Shown here: one piece after another, positions 1 through 8,368 of the stretch
Numbering within the stretch: position 1 is the stretch's first letter
Layout of the letters: each line of letters opens with the position of its first letter
Assembly: GCA_029940235.1 (NCBI GenBank)
Contig: JAOZRI010000026.1
Coordinates: 1-14,260 of the forward strand
DNA from: Desulfobacula sp.
GTDB taxonomy: Bacteria; Desulfobacterota; Desulfobacteria; Desulfobacterales; Desulfobacteraceae
Direction: 5' to 3'
Length of the DNA stretch: 14,260 nt
Program-made: the position numbers and the translations under genes
Notes under the pieces: model-generated
The model's input: the letters and a program-made list of their open reading frames with translations, nothing else
The model's database searches: none
What the model was told of the DNA's origin: nothing

Positions 1-1291
1 TAATCCATCTATTGAGAAAATCCGAAGCATTCTGGCGGGTCATGAAACTGCCTATTTTATCTCTCATCATTGATTTTAGATAGTGTGCAAATCTTGACAC
101 TGCAAGTATATACTGCAGCTGTGAAGAGAGCCGTGCATTGGCATTGGCTGAATCTGTATCATAAACCTTTGCTTTATTGGCCGTCTGAGTACTGAAAAAT
201 GCAGCATAATCAGTGCCCTTGCAGTGTACAAGGGGTATAAATCCAAGATCTGCAAGCTCTTTTTCCCTTCTGTCAGTAATTGCAATTTCCGTGGGACACT
301 TAAGGGCAACATCTCCTTCATCGGTTTTAAAGGTATGAACCGGCAGTCCGTCAACAAGGCCACCACCTTCAACACCCCTGATGGCTGCACACCATCCATA
401 CTTGGCAAAAGCATCGGTAATACGTGTCCCAAGTGCATAGGCAGCATTGCCCCACAGATATTTTTTATGGTCAGTTCCATCCACATTTTCTTCAAAATTA
501 AATGATTCAACCGGTACATTTGCCTGTCCATAGGGAAGGCGCATCAGAATATGCGGCATTGCCAAGGCAACATAGCGAGAATCTTCTGACTCCCGAAAAG
601 ATTTCCATTTTGCATACTCAACACTTTGGAAATTTTTTGCCATATCACGGGGTTCACCAAGCTCGGTAAAACTGTCCATGTTAAAAAGTTCAGGAGCAGC
701 AGCTGATAGAAATGGAGCATGGGCAGCAGCAGCCACCTGGGAAATTTTTTCAAGAAGAGCCATATCCTGTGGAAAATTGGTAAATTCATAATCCCCAATT
801 AATGCACCATAGGATGCTCCGCCAAACATTCCAAATTCCTCTTCATAGATTTTCTTAAAAAGTGCAGATTGATCAAATTCTGCAGCTTTTTCCATATCCT
901 TGAGCAGATCTTTTTTTGATACATTCATCACACGAAGTTTTAACTGCTCTCCGGTTTCAGTCTGATCCACAAGATAGGCAAGACCTCTCCATGAACCCTC
1001 AAGTTTTTGAAAATCCTCATGGTGCATGACCTCATTGAGCTGATCTGAAATCAGTCTGTCAATGGCTGAAATTCTTGCATTTATCATGGCTTCTGTATCT
1101 TTGGAAACAGTTATGGTGCCTTCAAGAATTTGAGACACAAATTCACCTACAACATCTTTGGCATACCCTTCCTGGCTTTTATCCCTAGCCATTCTGCCAT
1201 CTGAAATGATTTGATCAAGAAGGCTCAGCTCCTCTTTTTCTTCGGTTTTCGCACCTGCTTCAGCCTGGGCTTGTTGTTCTTTTTCTGCCAT
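1..1291 (-). CDS. tssC: TssC (VipB) contractile sheath large subunit, 3' end cut by window edge
   Basis: TssC pairs with TssB to build the cytoplasmic contractile sheath around the Hcp tube. The reading frame is open from the ATG at 1289-1291 to the window edge, giving 430 codons without a stop; the family is usually near 490-500 residues, so about 60 C-terminal residues are missing. Family landmarks seen on translation are an early LLDQII..GRMARD helix region, a GMFGGASYGALIGDYEF segment, LPYG further on, and near the edge RFAHYLK followed by RDKIGSF and LNRW. The start follows an AGGAG about 8 bases upstream, inside the end of tssB, and only 2 bp separate the tssB stop from this ATG, so the two are very likely translated together. 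The N-terminal 20 residues are rich in Glu, Gln, Ala and Lys. Nothing suggests a frameshift in the visible part. Confidence 0.97.
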   Translation of the reverse strand, partial: MAEKEQQAQAEAGAKTEEKEELSLLDQIISDGRMARDKSQEGYAKDVVGEFVSQILEGTITVSKDTEAMINARISAIDRLISDQLNEVMHHEDFQKLEGSWRGLAYLVDQTETGEQLKLRVMNVSKKDLLKDMEKAAEFDQSALFKKIYEEEFGMFGGASYGALIGDYEFTNFPQDMALLEKISQVAAAAHAPFLSAAAPELFNMDSFTELGEPRDMAKNFQSVEYAKWKSFRESEDSRYVALAMPHILMRLPYGQANVPVESFNFEENVDGTDHKKYLWGNAAYALGTRITDAFAKYGWCAAIRGVEGGGLVDGLPVHTFKTDEGDVALKCPTEIAITDRREKELADLGFIPLVHCKGTDYAAFFSTQTANKAKVYDTDSANANARLSSQLQYILAVSRFAHYLKSMMRDKIGSFMTRQNASDFLNRWI

Positions 1292-1293
1292 TT

Positions 1294-1821
1294 TTATTCT
1301 CCTTTATCAGTACCATCTTTTTTATCAACGCCGATTTCAGATTCTATTTTTTTAAGAGACCCTTCATCTGAAATAATATCCTGTAAAAGTTCATCAAGCT
1401 TATCATTTCCATCAAGTTTATTCATAAGTTCTGAAAGACGTCCCCTTGCATCAACAAGCTTACGCAGGGGGTCAACCTGTTTTACAATCTGTTCTGGATG
1501 AAAATCATCCATGGACTTAAATTTCAGTTCAACTGCAATTTTAGAATCATCATCTGCAAGTTTATTATCAACTCTGTAGGCAAGTCTTGGCTCCATTCCC
1601 TTGAGTACACTGTTGAAGTTGTCACGATCAATTTCAATAAATTTTCTCTCTTTGAGTTTGGGAAGAGGTTTGTCTGGTTTGCCTGACAAATCTGCCAGTA
1701 CACCAACCACAAATGGAATATCTTTCATCTCAATTGCATCTCCAACCTCCACATCATAGGTTATTTGAACCCTTGGAGATCTTACACGATCCAATGTATG
1801 CTGCAGACTCTCTTTTGCCAT
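1294..1821 (-). CDS. tssB: TssB (VipA) contractile sheath small subunit
   Basis: TssB is the small sheath protomer that heterodimerises with TssC; contraction of the TssBC helix drives the inner tube outwards. The 175-residue product has normal family length and shows the classic signature: RVQITYDVEVGDA near residues 17-29, then LPFVVGVLADLSG-like sequence (here IPFVVGVLADLSG, about 35-47), then KERKFIEIDRDNF (57-69) and a WxxL-less, Leu/Asp-rich C-terminal helix region. The C-terminal 20 residues are Asp/Lys-rich. It lies between tssA (73-bp AT-rich gap) and tssC (2-bp gap). The gap to tssA holds AT-rich sequence with a TAAATATTTA palindrome at 1840-1849, but no convincing promoter. Confidence 0.97.
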   Translation of the reverse strand: MAKESLQHTLDRVRSPRVQITYDVEVGDAIEMKDIPFVVGVLADLSGKPDKPLPKLKERKFIEIDRDNFNSVLKGMEPRLAYRVDNKLADDDSKIAVELKFKSMDDFHPEQIVKQVDPLRKLVDARGRLSELMNKLDGNDKLDELLQDIISDEGSLKKIESEIGVDKKDGTDKGE

Positions 1822-1826
1822 ATTGT

Positions 1827-1833
1827 CCTCCTT
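1827..1833 (-). promoter_or_regulatory. Strong Shine-Dalgarno site of tssB
   Basis: The minus strand reads AAGGAGG five bases before the ATG at 1819-1821. This is a consensus ribosome binding site and clearly stronger than the AAGG or AGGA-type sites of tssK and tssM in the same operon. It fixes the tssB start. It fits the need for many more sheath subunits than membrane-complex subunits, although that link is inference. Confidence 0.7.
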
Positions 1834-1894
1834 ATTAAATAAATATTTAAAATCTATTATTTAGAACTTATGTCTATTTAAAATTTATCATACC

Positions 1895-3235
1895 TTAAAT
1901 ATCAGAAAATTCAATTGCTTTTGTAATATCCAGGGTGCAAAGCCTTGGAAGTAACTCGTCAGCCCTTTTTATGTCATCATCAGTTGCCCCTTTTGCCTTG
2001 AGACACTGATACAGGGTTCCCAATGCTTCAGCTATCCATATGGGTGATTCCCATTTAACAAGCTGAAGTTCATCAATTGTTGTGTGCAGCTCTTCAATAA
2101 CAGGTCTGGCAAGTTCAGGTCTTCCTGCTTTTAAACAGATTCTTGCCATGAGCAGCTGGTAATTGGTTTTTTCCCTCATGGATTGAGCGCTGCAGGATGC
2201 GCCTAACAGCTGTTCTAATGCACTTTTAATCCCTGTGGTATTCAGCTTTTGAACAGCATCATTCCATACTGCATCCTCTATGCCAGCTGAGCCCAAGAGG
2301 CGGTTTACATGGTATTGCCCCACAATATTGTGTGTGGCTGTTGTGCCTGTGGCACCACTCTGTTTTTGCTCCTGGGCAGTGTTTTCCTGCACTACTGCAT
2401 TTTCACCTGTCTGTTCTGAATTGGCTTCTGATACCATGGGTTCTGGATCAGGTTCCAGCTCTCTTTTTTTATTAACAATTTTTGTTATTAAAAGATGGCA
2501 CTCTTCAAGTGAAGCTTTAACTTCTGCAAGTCTTGGAGCTTCTTTTCCAAATTTTTCATCAATAAGAGCATCAAGGGTTAGAAATTTGTCCACACAGGTA
2601 TTAATCTCTTCATAAAGTGTTTCATAATATTGTTTTGAAGATGCATGTTCAGCAGAGTTAAAAGTGTCGGCAGTGATTTTACCATCTGCAATCATTTCAT
2701 CCCTGAGCTGTCTTTTTGTTTTATCAAGTTTTGCAGCAGCCTCTTCAGTTCCAACCTGCCGTGATTCCTGATATTGAATCAGAGAGTAGCCGGAGCTGAC
2801 TGAAGGATCGGTGACAGGAATATTTTTAATGGGCAGCCAGATTTTTTCATTCATAAATTCAAAGGGCCCAACCCTGAAATCCAGATCATCATCTTCAATT
2901 TCAGGAAATAGGTTATCCCAGAAATTATTTAAAAAGCCAATAATTACCTCTAAACCCTGGTTAAAACCCTTAAAACCGGAAGTTACAGTTAAGGCCTCCA
3001 AAAGCCAGACAGCTATCTGAATATCTTTGCTCTTTTCAGTTAATGCTTCAATCGAGAGAGAGAGTACCTGATTCCAGTCAGAAGTTTTAACTTCATGCTG
3101 CCACTCTCCCTGTTCCATCTGATCATCTGCTCGTCTTGCTTCCTGAATAGAGTCATAAACAGGTGTATACCTCAGGTTTTCTCCTGCAGTGTTTTCTCCA
3201 GCAATCGGTGCCAATAATGAATCTATATCAATCAT
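1895..3235 (-). CDS. tssA: TssA (ImpA family, VasJ-type C-terminus)
   Basis: TssA organises T6SS assembly: family members bind the membrane complex and baseplate and either stay at the base or ride the distal end of the growing sheath. The 446-residue product starts MIDIDSLLAPI. The ImpA N-terminal domain is visible at about residues 6-140, with PIAGENTAGENLRY (10-23), DWNQVL, ALTEKSKDIQIAVWL and GFNQGL, as in the family. A polar Gln/Glu/Thr-rich linker at about 259-303 leads to a helical C-terminal domain (about 308-446) with an SPIWIAEALGTL stretch, like the VasJ-type C-terminus. The open frame extends 39 codons further upstream (to 3352), but that extension overlaps tagJ by about 100 bp. 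The ATG at 3233-3235 has its own ribosome site and begins with the family's usual N-terminus. It sits 16 bp after tagJ and before the sheath genes. Confidence 0.92.
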   Translation of the reverse strand: MIDIDSLLAPIAGENTAGENLRYTPVYDSIQEARRADDQMEQGEWQHEVKTSDWNQVLSLSIEALTEKSKDIQIAVWLLEALTVTSGFKGFNQGLEVIIGFLNNFWDNLFPEIEDDDLDFRVGPFEFMNEKIWLPIKNIPVTDPSVSSGYSLIQYQESRQVGTEEAAAKLDKTKRQLRDEMIADGKITADTFNSAEHASSKQYYETLYEEINTCVDKFLTLDALIDEKFGKEAPRLAEVKASLEECHLLITKIVNKKRELEPDPEPMVSEANSEQTGENAVVQENTAQEQKQSGATGTTATHNIVGQYHVNRLLGSAGIEDAVWNDAVQKLNTTGIKSALEQLLGASCSAQSMREKTNYQLLMARICLKAGRPELARPVIEELHTTIDELQLVKWESPIWIAEALGTLYQCLKAKGATDDDIKRADELLPRLCTLDITKAIEFSDI

Positions 3236-3239
3236 AACA

Positions 3240-3245
3240 GCCTCT
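3240..3245 (-). promoter_or_regulatory. Ribosome binding site deciding the tssA start
   Basis: The minus strand reads AGAGGC with about five bases to the ATG at 3233-3235, in the 16-bp gap after the tagJ stop. It supports the short tssA form (446 residues) over the 485-codon open frame starting inside tagJ. Confidence 0.55.
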
Positions 3246-3251
3246 ATTTTT

Positions 3252-4043
3252 TTATTGATTATCAAAACTGATTTTGCGTATTTCAAGAATGGGTATATCT
3301 TTGTCACCAACCTGGTAAACATGCTGACCCACAGCCTTTGAAAATGATCCACAGACTGTTTTCCAATCAGTTAATTTTCCCATTTTTACCATATCATCGT
3401 CATGGAGATATGATGCAGGATAGAGTACAGGCAGAAAACATCCAATGGTCATATTACTCCATGTTGTAATATTCCCTTTTATCCAGATAAGGTCAAACAG
3501 AGATTGGGGCGGTTCTATAATGATTTCACGTATTGATTCAACAGGAACAAGAAGATATCTTTCATATTCGAAAATCTCCATAAAACAGTAGAGAGAAATA
3601 TCAGTGTCATTAAAGCTGCTAAATGGTTCACCATTGATGGAACCTTTGATCTCAGGGCGATGGGTATCAACTTTTTTTATTAATTTCAAGGCATTATCAT
3701 ACTCATTTTTACGAACATGTTCCATGGCATTTGAATAATCATCCCAGTAATCTGGAGCTTTGGGCAGAAACGAGGGCTGTTTTTTGCCTTGAAAGACTTC
3801 TCTTCTCTCTTTTTCAGCAAGGATAAGGTCGCTATATACTTTATGTCCAGTTTGGGCACTCTGGCTGTTAGAACCTAAAATATCCAAATGGTTTTGAGCT
3901 TTTGTAAGCTCTCCTGAAAACAGAAGTACCTGGAAAAGCATAGTTCTTAAAGCATGATTTGAAGGAGATTGTTTTAGCTCAGTTGTCAATTGTTCTCTGG
4001 CCTGTTTCAGGTTTCCCGAAAGAATCAATGATTTAATATCCAT
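3252..4043 (-). CDS. tagJ: TagJ / ImpE-family T6SS accessory protein (HsiE1-like)
   Basis: TagJ (HsiE1, ImpE family) is a cytoplasmic accessory protein that binds the sheath protein TssB and is linked in the literature to ClpV recruitment in one class of T6SS. The 263-residue product has the family layout. Residues 1-60 form TPR-like helices (GNLKQAREQL, SPSNHALRTMLFQVLLFSGE). The family's core follows: an EKERREVF stretch (77-84), GSINGEPFSSFNDTD (134-148), the YLLVPVESI segment (163-171), FDLIWIKG, then VLYPASY (206-212) and GKLTDW (222-227). The ATG at 4041-4043 has AAGG about 9 bases upstream, after an A8 run. The gene follows tagF across the hairpin-containing spacer and precedes tssA by 16 bp. 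No truncation is seen. Confidence 0.9.
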   Translation of the reverse strand: MDIKSLILSGNLKQAREQLTTELKQSPSNHALRTMLFQVLLFSGELTKAQNHLDILGSNSQSAQTGHKVYSDLILAEKERREVFQGKKQPSFLPKAPDYWDDYSNAMEHVRKNEYDNALKLIKKVDTHRPEIKGSINGEPFSSFNDTDISLYCFMEIFEYERYLLVPVESIREIIIEPPQSLFDLIWIKGNITTWSNMTIGCFLPVLYPASYLHDDDMVKMGKLTDWKTVCGSFSKAVGQHVYQVGDKDIPILEIRKISFDNQ

Positions 4044-4062
4044 ATTATCGCCTTTTTTTTAT

Positions 4063-4096
4063 ATGAAAGAACAGCCAGCTACTTTGATTCTTTCAT
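4063..4096 (-). repeat. Perfect 9-bp inverted repeat in the tagF-tagJ spacer (tagJ-proximal)
   Basis: ATGAAAGAA at 4063-4071 is exactly complementary to TTCTTTCAT at 4088-4096, with a 16-base loop that itself contains a short AGC/GCT pairing. In the transcript the structure would sit about 20 bases before the tagJ start, just ahead of the A8 run and the ribosome site. No U-run follows the stem on either strand, so it is not an intrinsic terminator. An RNA element affecting tagJ translation or mRNA processing is possible but inferred. Confidence 0.5.
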
Positions 4097-4104
4097 GATT
4101 TGTT

Positions 4105-4132
4105 ATGTGGCGGATAATCAGACCCGCCACAT
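4105..4132 (-). repeat. Perfect 9-bp GC-rich inverted repeat after tagF
   Basis: ATGTGGCGG at 4105-4113 is exactly complementary to CCGCCACAT at 4124-4132 around a 10-base loop. It lies 18 bases after the tagF stop and is the most GC-rich patch in its neighbourhood, so a stable RNA hairpin is expected. The transcript reads AACAAATC after it rather than a U-tract, so termination is unlikely. A stabilising or processing hairpin that protects the upstream message, or partial attenuation, are the options. Confidence 0.6.
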
Positions 4133-4150
4133 GGTGGTTAGTTAAAAGTT

Positions 4151-4891
4151 TCAAAAGAGGGTCGTAAGATCATTGGGAACAAGAGCTCTGTTATAAATTT
4201 TTAAAACAGGTTGTTCCGGCAGCCCTCCAATAAATACACAATCAGGTACAGGTACGTTTTTTTTGAATATTTTTTTCAGAAAGCTGGTTTCTGTGGTCTG
4301 GAATCTTTGTGGATTGTTCTTAATAATTGGAATATCAATTTCAGTTTTAAGTGGTTTATTACTATTTTTTATACGATTCATTTCATAATATCCAGGTAAA
4401 ATATCCAATGAATCAACGCCTTGGGAATCTGCCATTATGGATTTGATATTCTCCCATTGTAGAGGATTAAACCTGGTATTGCACAAATTTAGTTTAAAAT
4501 CATTGAAATTTTTAAAACGTTTTGCCGAAAGGTTCTCAAACATTCGCAATGTTGAATCAAATACCTGGAAAACAATATCCCACTCCTTTGCCCACCCAAA
4601 AATTGTTCCATGTCCAGTAATAAAGAGCGGATAATGTCTGCCAATGCTATCGCTGCTGTTTTTAATAATTCCGCATATGATGTCATTTTTCTTTATTCCC
4701 TTGATCCAGAATCTGTAGGAATATATTAAATTATTTTTTACATCAAGCAGTTTATTGCCACTTTCCACCCACATGGAAAGGTCATGAAGAAGTGTGTTGT
4801 TTGTCTGATAATCTACATAGTCATTAAATGATGGATGCTTCCCATAAACAGACCATTGCCACTCCGAGTTATGTGTGTTTATTCCCAGCAT
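4151..4891 (-). CDS. tagF: TagF-family T6SS post-translational regulator
   Basis: TagF is a cytoplasmic negative regulator of T6SS firing; in Pseudomonas aeruginosa it opposes the threonine-phosphorylation pathway and acts through the FHA protein. The 246-residue product carries the family's N-terminal marks: YGKHPSFNDYVD (16-27, matching the GKxPxxxDFV pattern), a YSYRFWIKG stretch (58-65) and SDSIGRHYPLFI (80-91, matching the D-x-x-GR-x-x-PL pattern). The last 60 residues are more divergent, with a basic segment (FLKKIFKKN) near 204-212. The ATG at 4889-4891 lies inside the end of tssM, overlapping it by 13 bp, and has AGGAG about 8 bases upstream, so translation is probably coupled to tssM. 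No phosphatase domain is fused to it, unlike some TagF-PppA proteins. It ends at a TGA, 18 bases before the GC-rich hairpin. Confidence 0.88.
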   Translation of the reverse strand: MLGINTHNSEWQWSVYGKHPSFNDYVDYQTNNTLLHDLSMWVESGNKLLDVKNNLIYSYRFWIKGIKKNDIICGIIKNSSDSIGRHYPLFITGHGTIFGWAKEWDIVFQVFDSTLRMFENLSAKRFKNFNDFKLNLCNTRFNPLQWENIKSIMADSQGVDSLDILPGYYEMNRIKNSNKPLKTEIDIPIIKNNPQRFQTTETSFLKKIFKKNVPVPDCVFIGGLPEQPVLKIYNRALVPNDLTTLF

Positions 4892-7800
4892 GTAACAATC
4901 TCCTGTGGAATCCTGCCGGGAGCTGAATTCAATAACCTGATTACCTGGGAATCACCTTTGAATTTATAGTTTACCTCTATATATTTAATTTGCATGCGCT
5001 CAAGCGAATCTCTCTGATCTGGAAAATCATCTGGAGTAAATTTATGACGGCCGTTTTTAAAACTTCTTAAAAATTTTGGGAATGCATGATGGCCGGTATA
5101 TTTTTTTGTTAAAGTCAGGTTTCCAATAAGTATTTTGAACACAACATCACATGGAGCCTGCTGGGACCATGTAAATGTTTTTGACCTGAGATAGTTACGA
5201 TTCTCAAGTTTTTTAGTCTCCTTGTCACATTCAAGTTCCAGAATTGTAGCATGGGGCTCTATTCGGGCAGACTTATTGGCTTTGGTAGGATATCCTGTGA
5301 CTTTCACATTATAGGTTTTTTTGGAAGGCCTGGCAGCTGCAACTCCCCTGGTCATAAAAGTAAAAAAAGATTTATAGAAGGGTATGTATTTTTGGTTTAT
5401 TTTTTTTGGATAAAAACCTTTTTTTATACCTCTCACAATAAAAGGTTTTCCTGTCTCTTTAACAAAAAGAGTTGCAAAGCCTTTTGAACCGAGCAAAAGT
5501 GAGGTAGTATTTTTTTTGTCAGAAGCATCACTTAATTCCATGAGGACATCTTCTTCCCATTTTTTCTGTAAAACACATGATGCCTCATGGAGCATATATT
5601 CCTGATAAAAATTAAAGGGGCCGGCAACAATTTCCCAGAATTCTTCAGATTCGCCGCTATCAAAGGACATGGCACTTTTCAGTGTCGCAAGAGAGTCAAG
5701 GGCAGCAAAAAAAGGATGACTGCTTATCTGGTCATCCTCACTATATATCAATGAAGCAGTTTTAAAGGCCTCTTTTCTGGATGCAACAAGAGGAGTAATC
5801 TCTGCCAGCGCCCTGTGATATAATACCAGTGATTTAACTGTTCTTAACATTGATTCACTGTCAATCTTATTGCCAAGTTTATTTTTGACCCTTGCAGCTT
5901 TGTCCAGTTTTGATTTAACACCTACTACTGCTTTACTTAAGATACCAGTTTTCTTATCTTTCTTGATTTTAACAAATTTTTTCTGGGGCAGTAGTTTATT
6001 GTAAGCATATACAAGTTTGACCCATGGTGGAATGTTTTCCACATTGGAAAAGGGTAAGAGCTCTTTTGCAATAATTTTTAGAAGTAAAAAATAGAGCTGG
6101 TCTTCCTTATAGATTTTTTTTGCCGCATCCCTCCAGTTATTTCTGGTTTTAAGTCTGGTTTTTCCCTGGGGAAATTTTTTAATAAAATTATGCCAGGCAG
6201 CAAGATACTCTTTTTTGTACAATTGGAAAAAATTTCTTTTCATACCTGCAACGACCAGTGGGTTTTCAAGAGCCTGTTCTATTTCACCAATAAAAGCATC
6301 AATACTTCTTTTCCCTGTAAGGGTAAATGACGATGGAACATATATTGGTTCAAAGTCACTGTTTTGAAATCCCCAGAAATCTGCAAGGCTGTATGTTGCA
6401 TCTTCAGGTCCAGAATTGATCATGGGAATAAGCCAGTTCAGATCAGAATCTTCCAGAGTAAGAATACGTTTTAACCATCCTTGAAGTTCATTCATACGAA
6501 GATTCATAACCTCTTTATCATTTTGCAGGGTAAGATAAGCAAAATAGAGATCTTTAAGTTTTAGTTTGACTTCCTGGGCAATGTCAGTGCTGGCATCCAC
6601 ATCAACAATATTGTAAAACAGATAGGCCTGATCAGAAACAGGATTAGTATTGTCATCTTTTAGCATGGCTTTAATTAAATTAATTCTTACTACAAGATGG
6701 ATAACATGATTCATGATTTGAGTTTTTGGTGTGGCAGAGGAAAAAAAAGTCATTCTATCAATCATCTGCTTATCCAGCGGCTCTATGAAACGTTTTTCAA
6801 ACTGGGAGCAGTATTTTTCTTTTAATCTCCCTTCTATTTTAATACTCTCATTTAAACCAAAACGCGGAATCCACCACTTATTGTTCTTATCATTTACCTT
6901 TGCAATAACATCTTTAAAATTTTCAAATGATGCAACATCTTTTAATGTCTCTCCACTGAAAACAACTGGTTTGGAAAAGACTGCAACAACCTCATTTAAA
7001 GCATTCAGGTTTTTCACAAAGGAAAAACTTAAGAGACCGCATATTGCAATAACAATGGCAAACAGTGATGCAAATCCTACATTACGGGTCAGCCGGCGCC
7101 ATTCAAATGCTTTCTGGGTAATTGAAAATATATTGCGATCTGCCGGCATAAGTTTTGAAAAAAAATCATGCAGGAACAGACCTCTGTTAGTGCCCGGCAG
7201 CACTTCATTCTCTCCAATCAATCCAAGGTCTTTTAGAAAATGGGAATAGGGGGTACCTTCCTGGCGGCCGCTGCTAAAAAATATACCTCTGAAAATAGGT
7301 GATTCCTGATATGGATTCTCCTGGAAAATCCCTTTGATTAAAGCATTAAATCCTGGTTCAAGTTTTTCAAATTCCCCTGGAAACAGTAGAAGTTCAGGAT
7401 CAATTTCATGACTTTTGTTTTTTTGAATTATTAAAAGCCTTGCATCTCGAATATGCTCTCCGACACTACTAAAACAGTTTGAAACAAGTTCTTGAGATTT
7501 CATTGCCATATCATGATTGATAAAACCCATGGGCTGCTTTAAGCTATTTTCATCCAAGCTGTCACAAAAGGATGTCATACCCTGTATAAGATCACATTTT
7601 GTAACCATTATATACACAGGAAACCTGGCTCCTATAACATGCATCATCTCATCAATACGTTTTCGGATCCCTGCGCCATACTGCTCAAGTTCATCATGTT
7701 TCATATCATTTAGTGAATCAACCGGAACAGTTACAATCAGGCCGTTTAACGGCTCTTTTTTCCTATATTTTGCAAGTTGATCAAGAAATTTATGCCACTC

Positions 7801-8367
7801 TTCACTATCTCTCTGCTCATCCACCGGAATTGTGTATCTGCCGGCAGTATCAATTAAAATTGCCTCTTCAAAAAACCACCAGTCACAGTTTCTGGTGCCG
7901 GATAAGCCTGAAATTCCCTGAACATCAGTGAAAGATGATGAAAGTCTGGCACTTTTTATGGCAGTTGTTTTCCCAGATCCTCCCATTCCTATGATCATAT
8001 ACCATGGAAGGACATAGAGTGGATTACCATGGCTTTTCAGATGGGATTTTTTTAAGGCCAGGATAGCCTCTTTCCACTTTTTCTGCATCTCCAGTGCTGT
8101 GTTCTGCTGCTCTTTTTTAAGGGATTTAAAGGTTTTACTGTCATTATCAAGAATCTGATTTACAAATCTTTGTTCACGTTTTCTCAATAGGTTTTTTTTA
8201 ATAAAAATAGAAGCTAGAAATATTCCGATAATGCCAATAATAAAAAATATTCCAACCCATAAAGGCCACTGAGTCCAGCGAAGGATTCCAAAAATCAGCA
8301 CACCCGCCAGCAGGAGTATTGAAATGATAAAAAAAACTTTAAAGATAGTAGAAAATATAGTTTTCAT
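4879..8367 (-). CDS. tssM: TssM (IcmF family) inner-membrane complex protein
   Basis: TssM spans the inner membrane and, with TssL and TssJ, forms the envelope channel. The 1162-residue product has the full family plan. Two N-terminal membrane segments occur at about 8-29 and 35-56. A cytoplasmic nucleotide-binding-like domain has Walker A GMGGSGKT (127-134), a DTAG motif (173-176) and TKCD (256-259). The RGIFFSSGRQEGTPY signature spans 360-374. A third membrane segment at about 429-451 is followed by a large periplasmic region. The end (PGRIPQEIVTCW) matches the family's C-terminus, which contacts TssJ. Residues 796-835 form an unusual Lys-rich patch. The Walker A motif is intact, whereas some homologues lack it. 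The ATG at 8365-8367 is one base after the tssL stop, with AGGA about 9 bases upstream. It overlaps tagF by 13 bp. Confidence 0.97.
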   Translation of the reverse strand: MKTIFSTIFKVFFIISILLLAGVLIFGILRWTQWPLWVGIFFIIGIIGIFLASIFIKKNLLRKREQRFVNQILDNDSKTFKSLKKEQQNTALEMQKKWKEAILALKKSHLKSHGNPLYVLPWYMIIGMGGSGKTTAIKSARLSSSFTDVQGISGLSGTRNCDWWFFEEAILIDTAGRYTIPVDEQRDSEEWHKFLDQLAKYRKKEPLNGLIVTVPVDSLNDMKHDELEQYGAGIRKRIDEMMHVIGARFPVYIMVTKCDLIQGMTSFCDSLDENSLKQPMGFINHDMAMKSQELVSNCFSSVGEHIRDARLLIIQKNKSHEIDPELLLFPGEFEKLEPGFNALIKGIFQENPYQESPIFRGIFFSSGRQEGTPYSHFLKDLGLIGENEVLPGTNRGLFLHDFFSKLMPADRNIFSITQKAFEWRRLTRNVGFASLFAIVIAICGLLSFSFVKNLNALNEVVAVFSKPVVFSGETLKDVASFENFKDVIAKVNDKNNKWWIPRFGLNESIKIEGRLKEKYCSQFEKRFIEPLDKQMIDRMTFFSSATPKTQIMNHVIHLVVRINLIKAMLKDDNTNPVSDQAYLFYNIVDVDASTDIAQEVKLKLKDLYFAYLTLQNDKEVMNLRMNELQGWLKRILTLEDSDLNWLIPMINSGPEDATYSLADFWGFQNSDFEPIYVPSSFTLTGKRSIDAFIGEIEQALENPLVVAGMKRNFFQLYKKEYLAAWHNFIKKFPQGKTRLKTRNNWRDAAKKIYKEDQLYFLLLKIIAKELLPFSNVENIPPWVKLVYAYNKLLPQKKFVKIKKDKKTGILSKAVVGVKSKLDKAARVKNKLGNKIDSESMLRTVKSLVLYHRALAEITPLVASRKEAFKTASLIYSEDDQISSHPFFAALDSLATLKSAMSFDSGESEEFWEIVAGPFNFYQEYMLHEASCVLQKKWEEDVLMELSDASDKKNTTSLLLGSKGFATLFVKETGKPFIVRGIKKGFYPKKINQKYIPFYKSFFTFMTRGVAAARPSKKTYNVKVTGYPTKANKSARIEPHATILELECDKETKKLENRNYLRSKTFTWSQQAPCDVVFKILIGNLTLTKKYTGHHAFPKFLRSFKNGRHKFTPDDFPDQRDSLERMQIKYIEVNYKFKGDSQVIRLLNSAPGRIPQEIVTCWE

Positions 8368-8368
8368 T

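Noticed and set aside
76..798. Two minus-strand open frames (76-531, 544-798) in the tssC region
   Set aside because: They are out-of-frame shadows. The frame starting at 1291 reads TssC continuously to the window edge.
1822..1894. Promoter between tssA and tssB
   Set aside because: The gap is AT-rich and has TATGAT-like hexamers by composition, but there is no matching -35 or sigma-54 (-24/-12) element at the right spacing.
3236..3352. 39-codon upstream extension of tssA
   Set aside because: It overlaps the tagJ coding sequence in another frame and does not resemble the TssA N-terminus. The internal ATG at 3233-3235 has its own ribosome site and gives the expected MIDID..LL..I start.
4063..4132. 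Intrinsic terminators after tagF
   Set aside because: Both inverted repeats lack a following U-run on either strand, and the sheath genes downstream are expected to be co-expressed.
6731..7249. 172-codon plus-strand open frame inside tssM
   Set aside because: It lies wholly opposite a well-supported TssM coding region, has no recognisable features, and is best explained as an antisense shadow.
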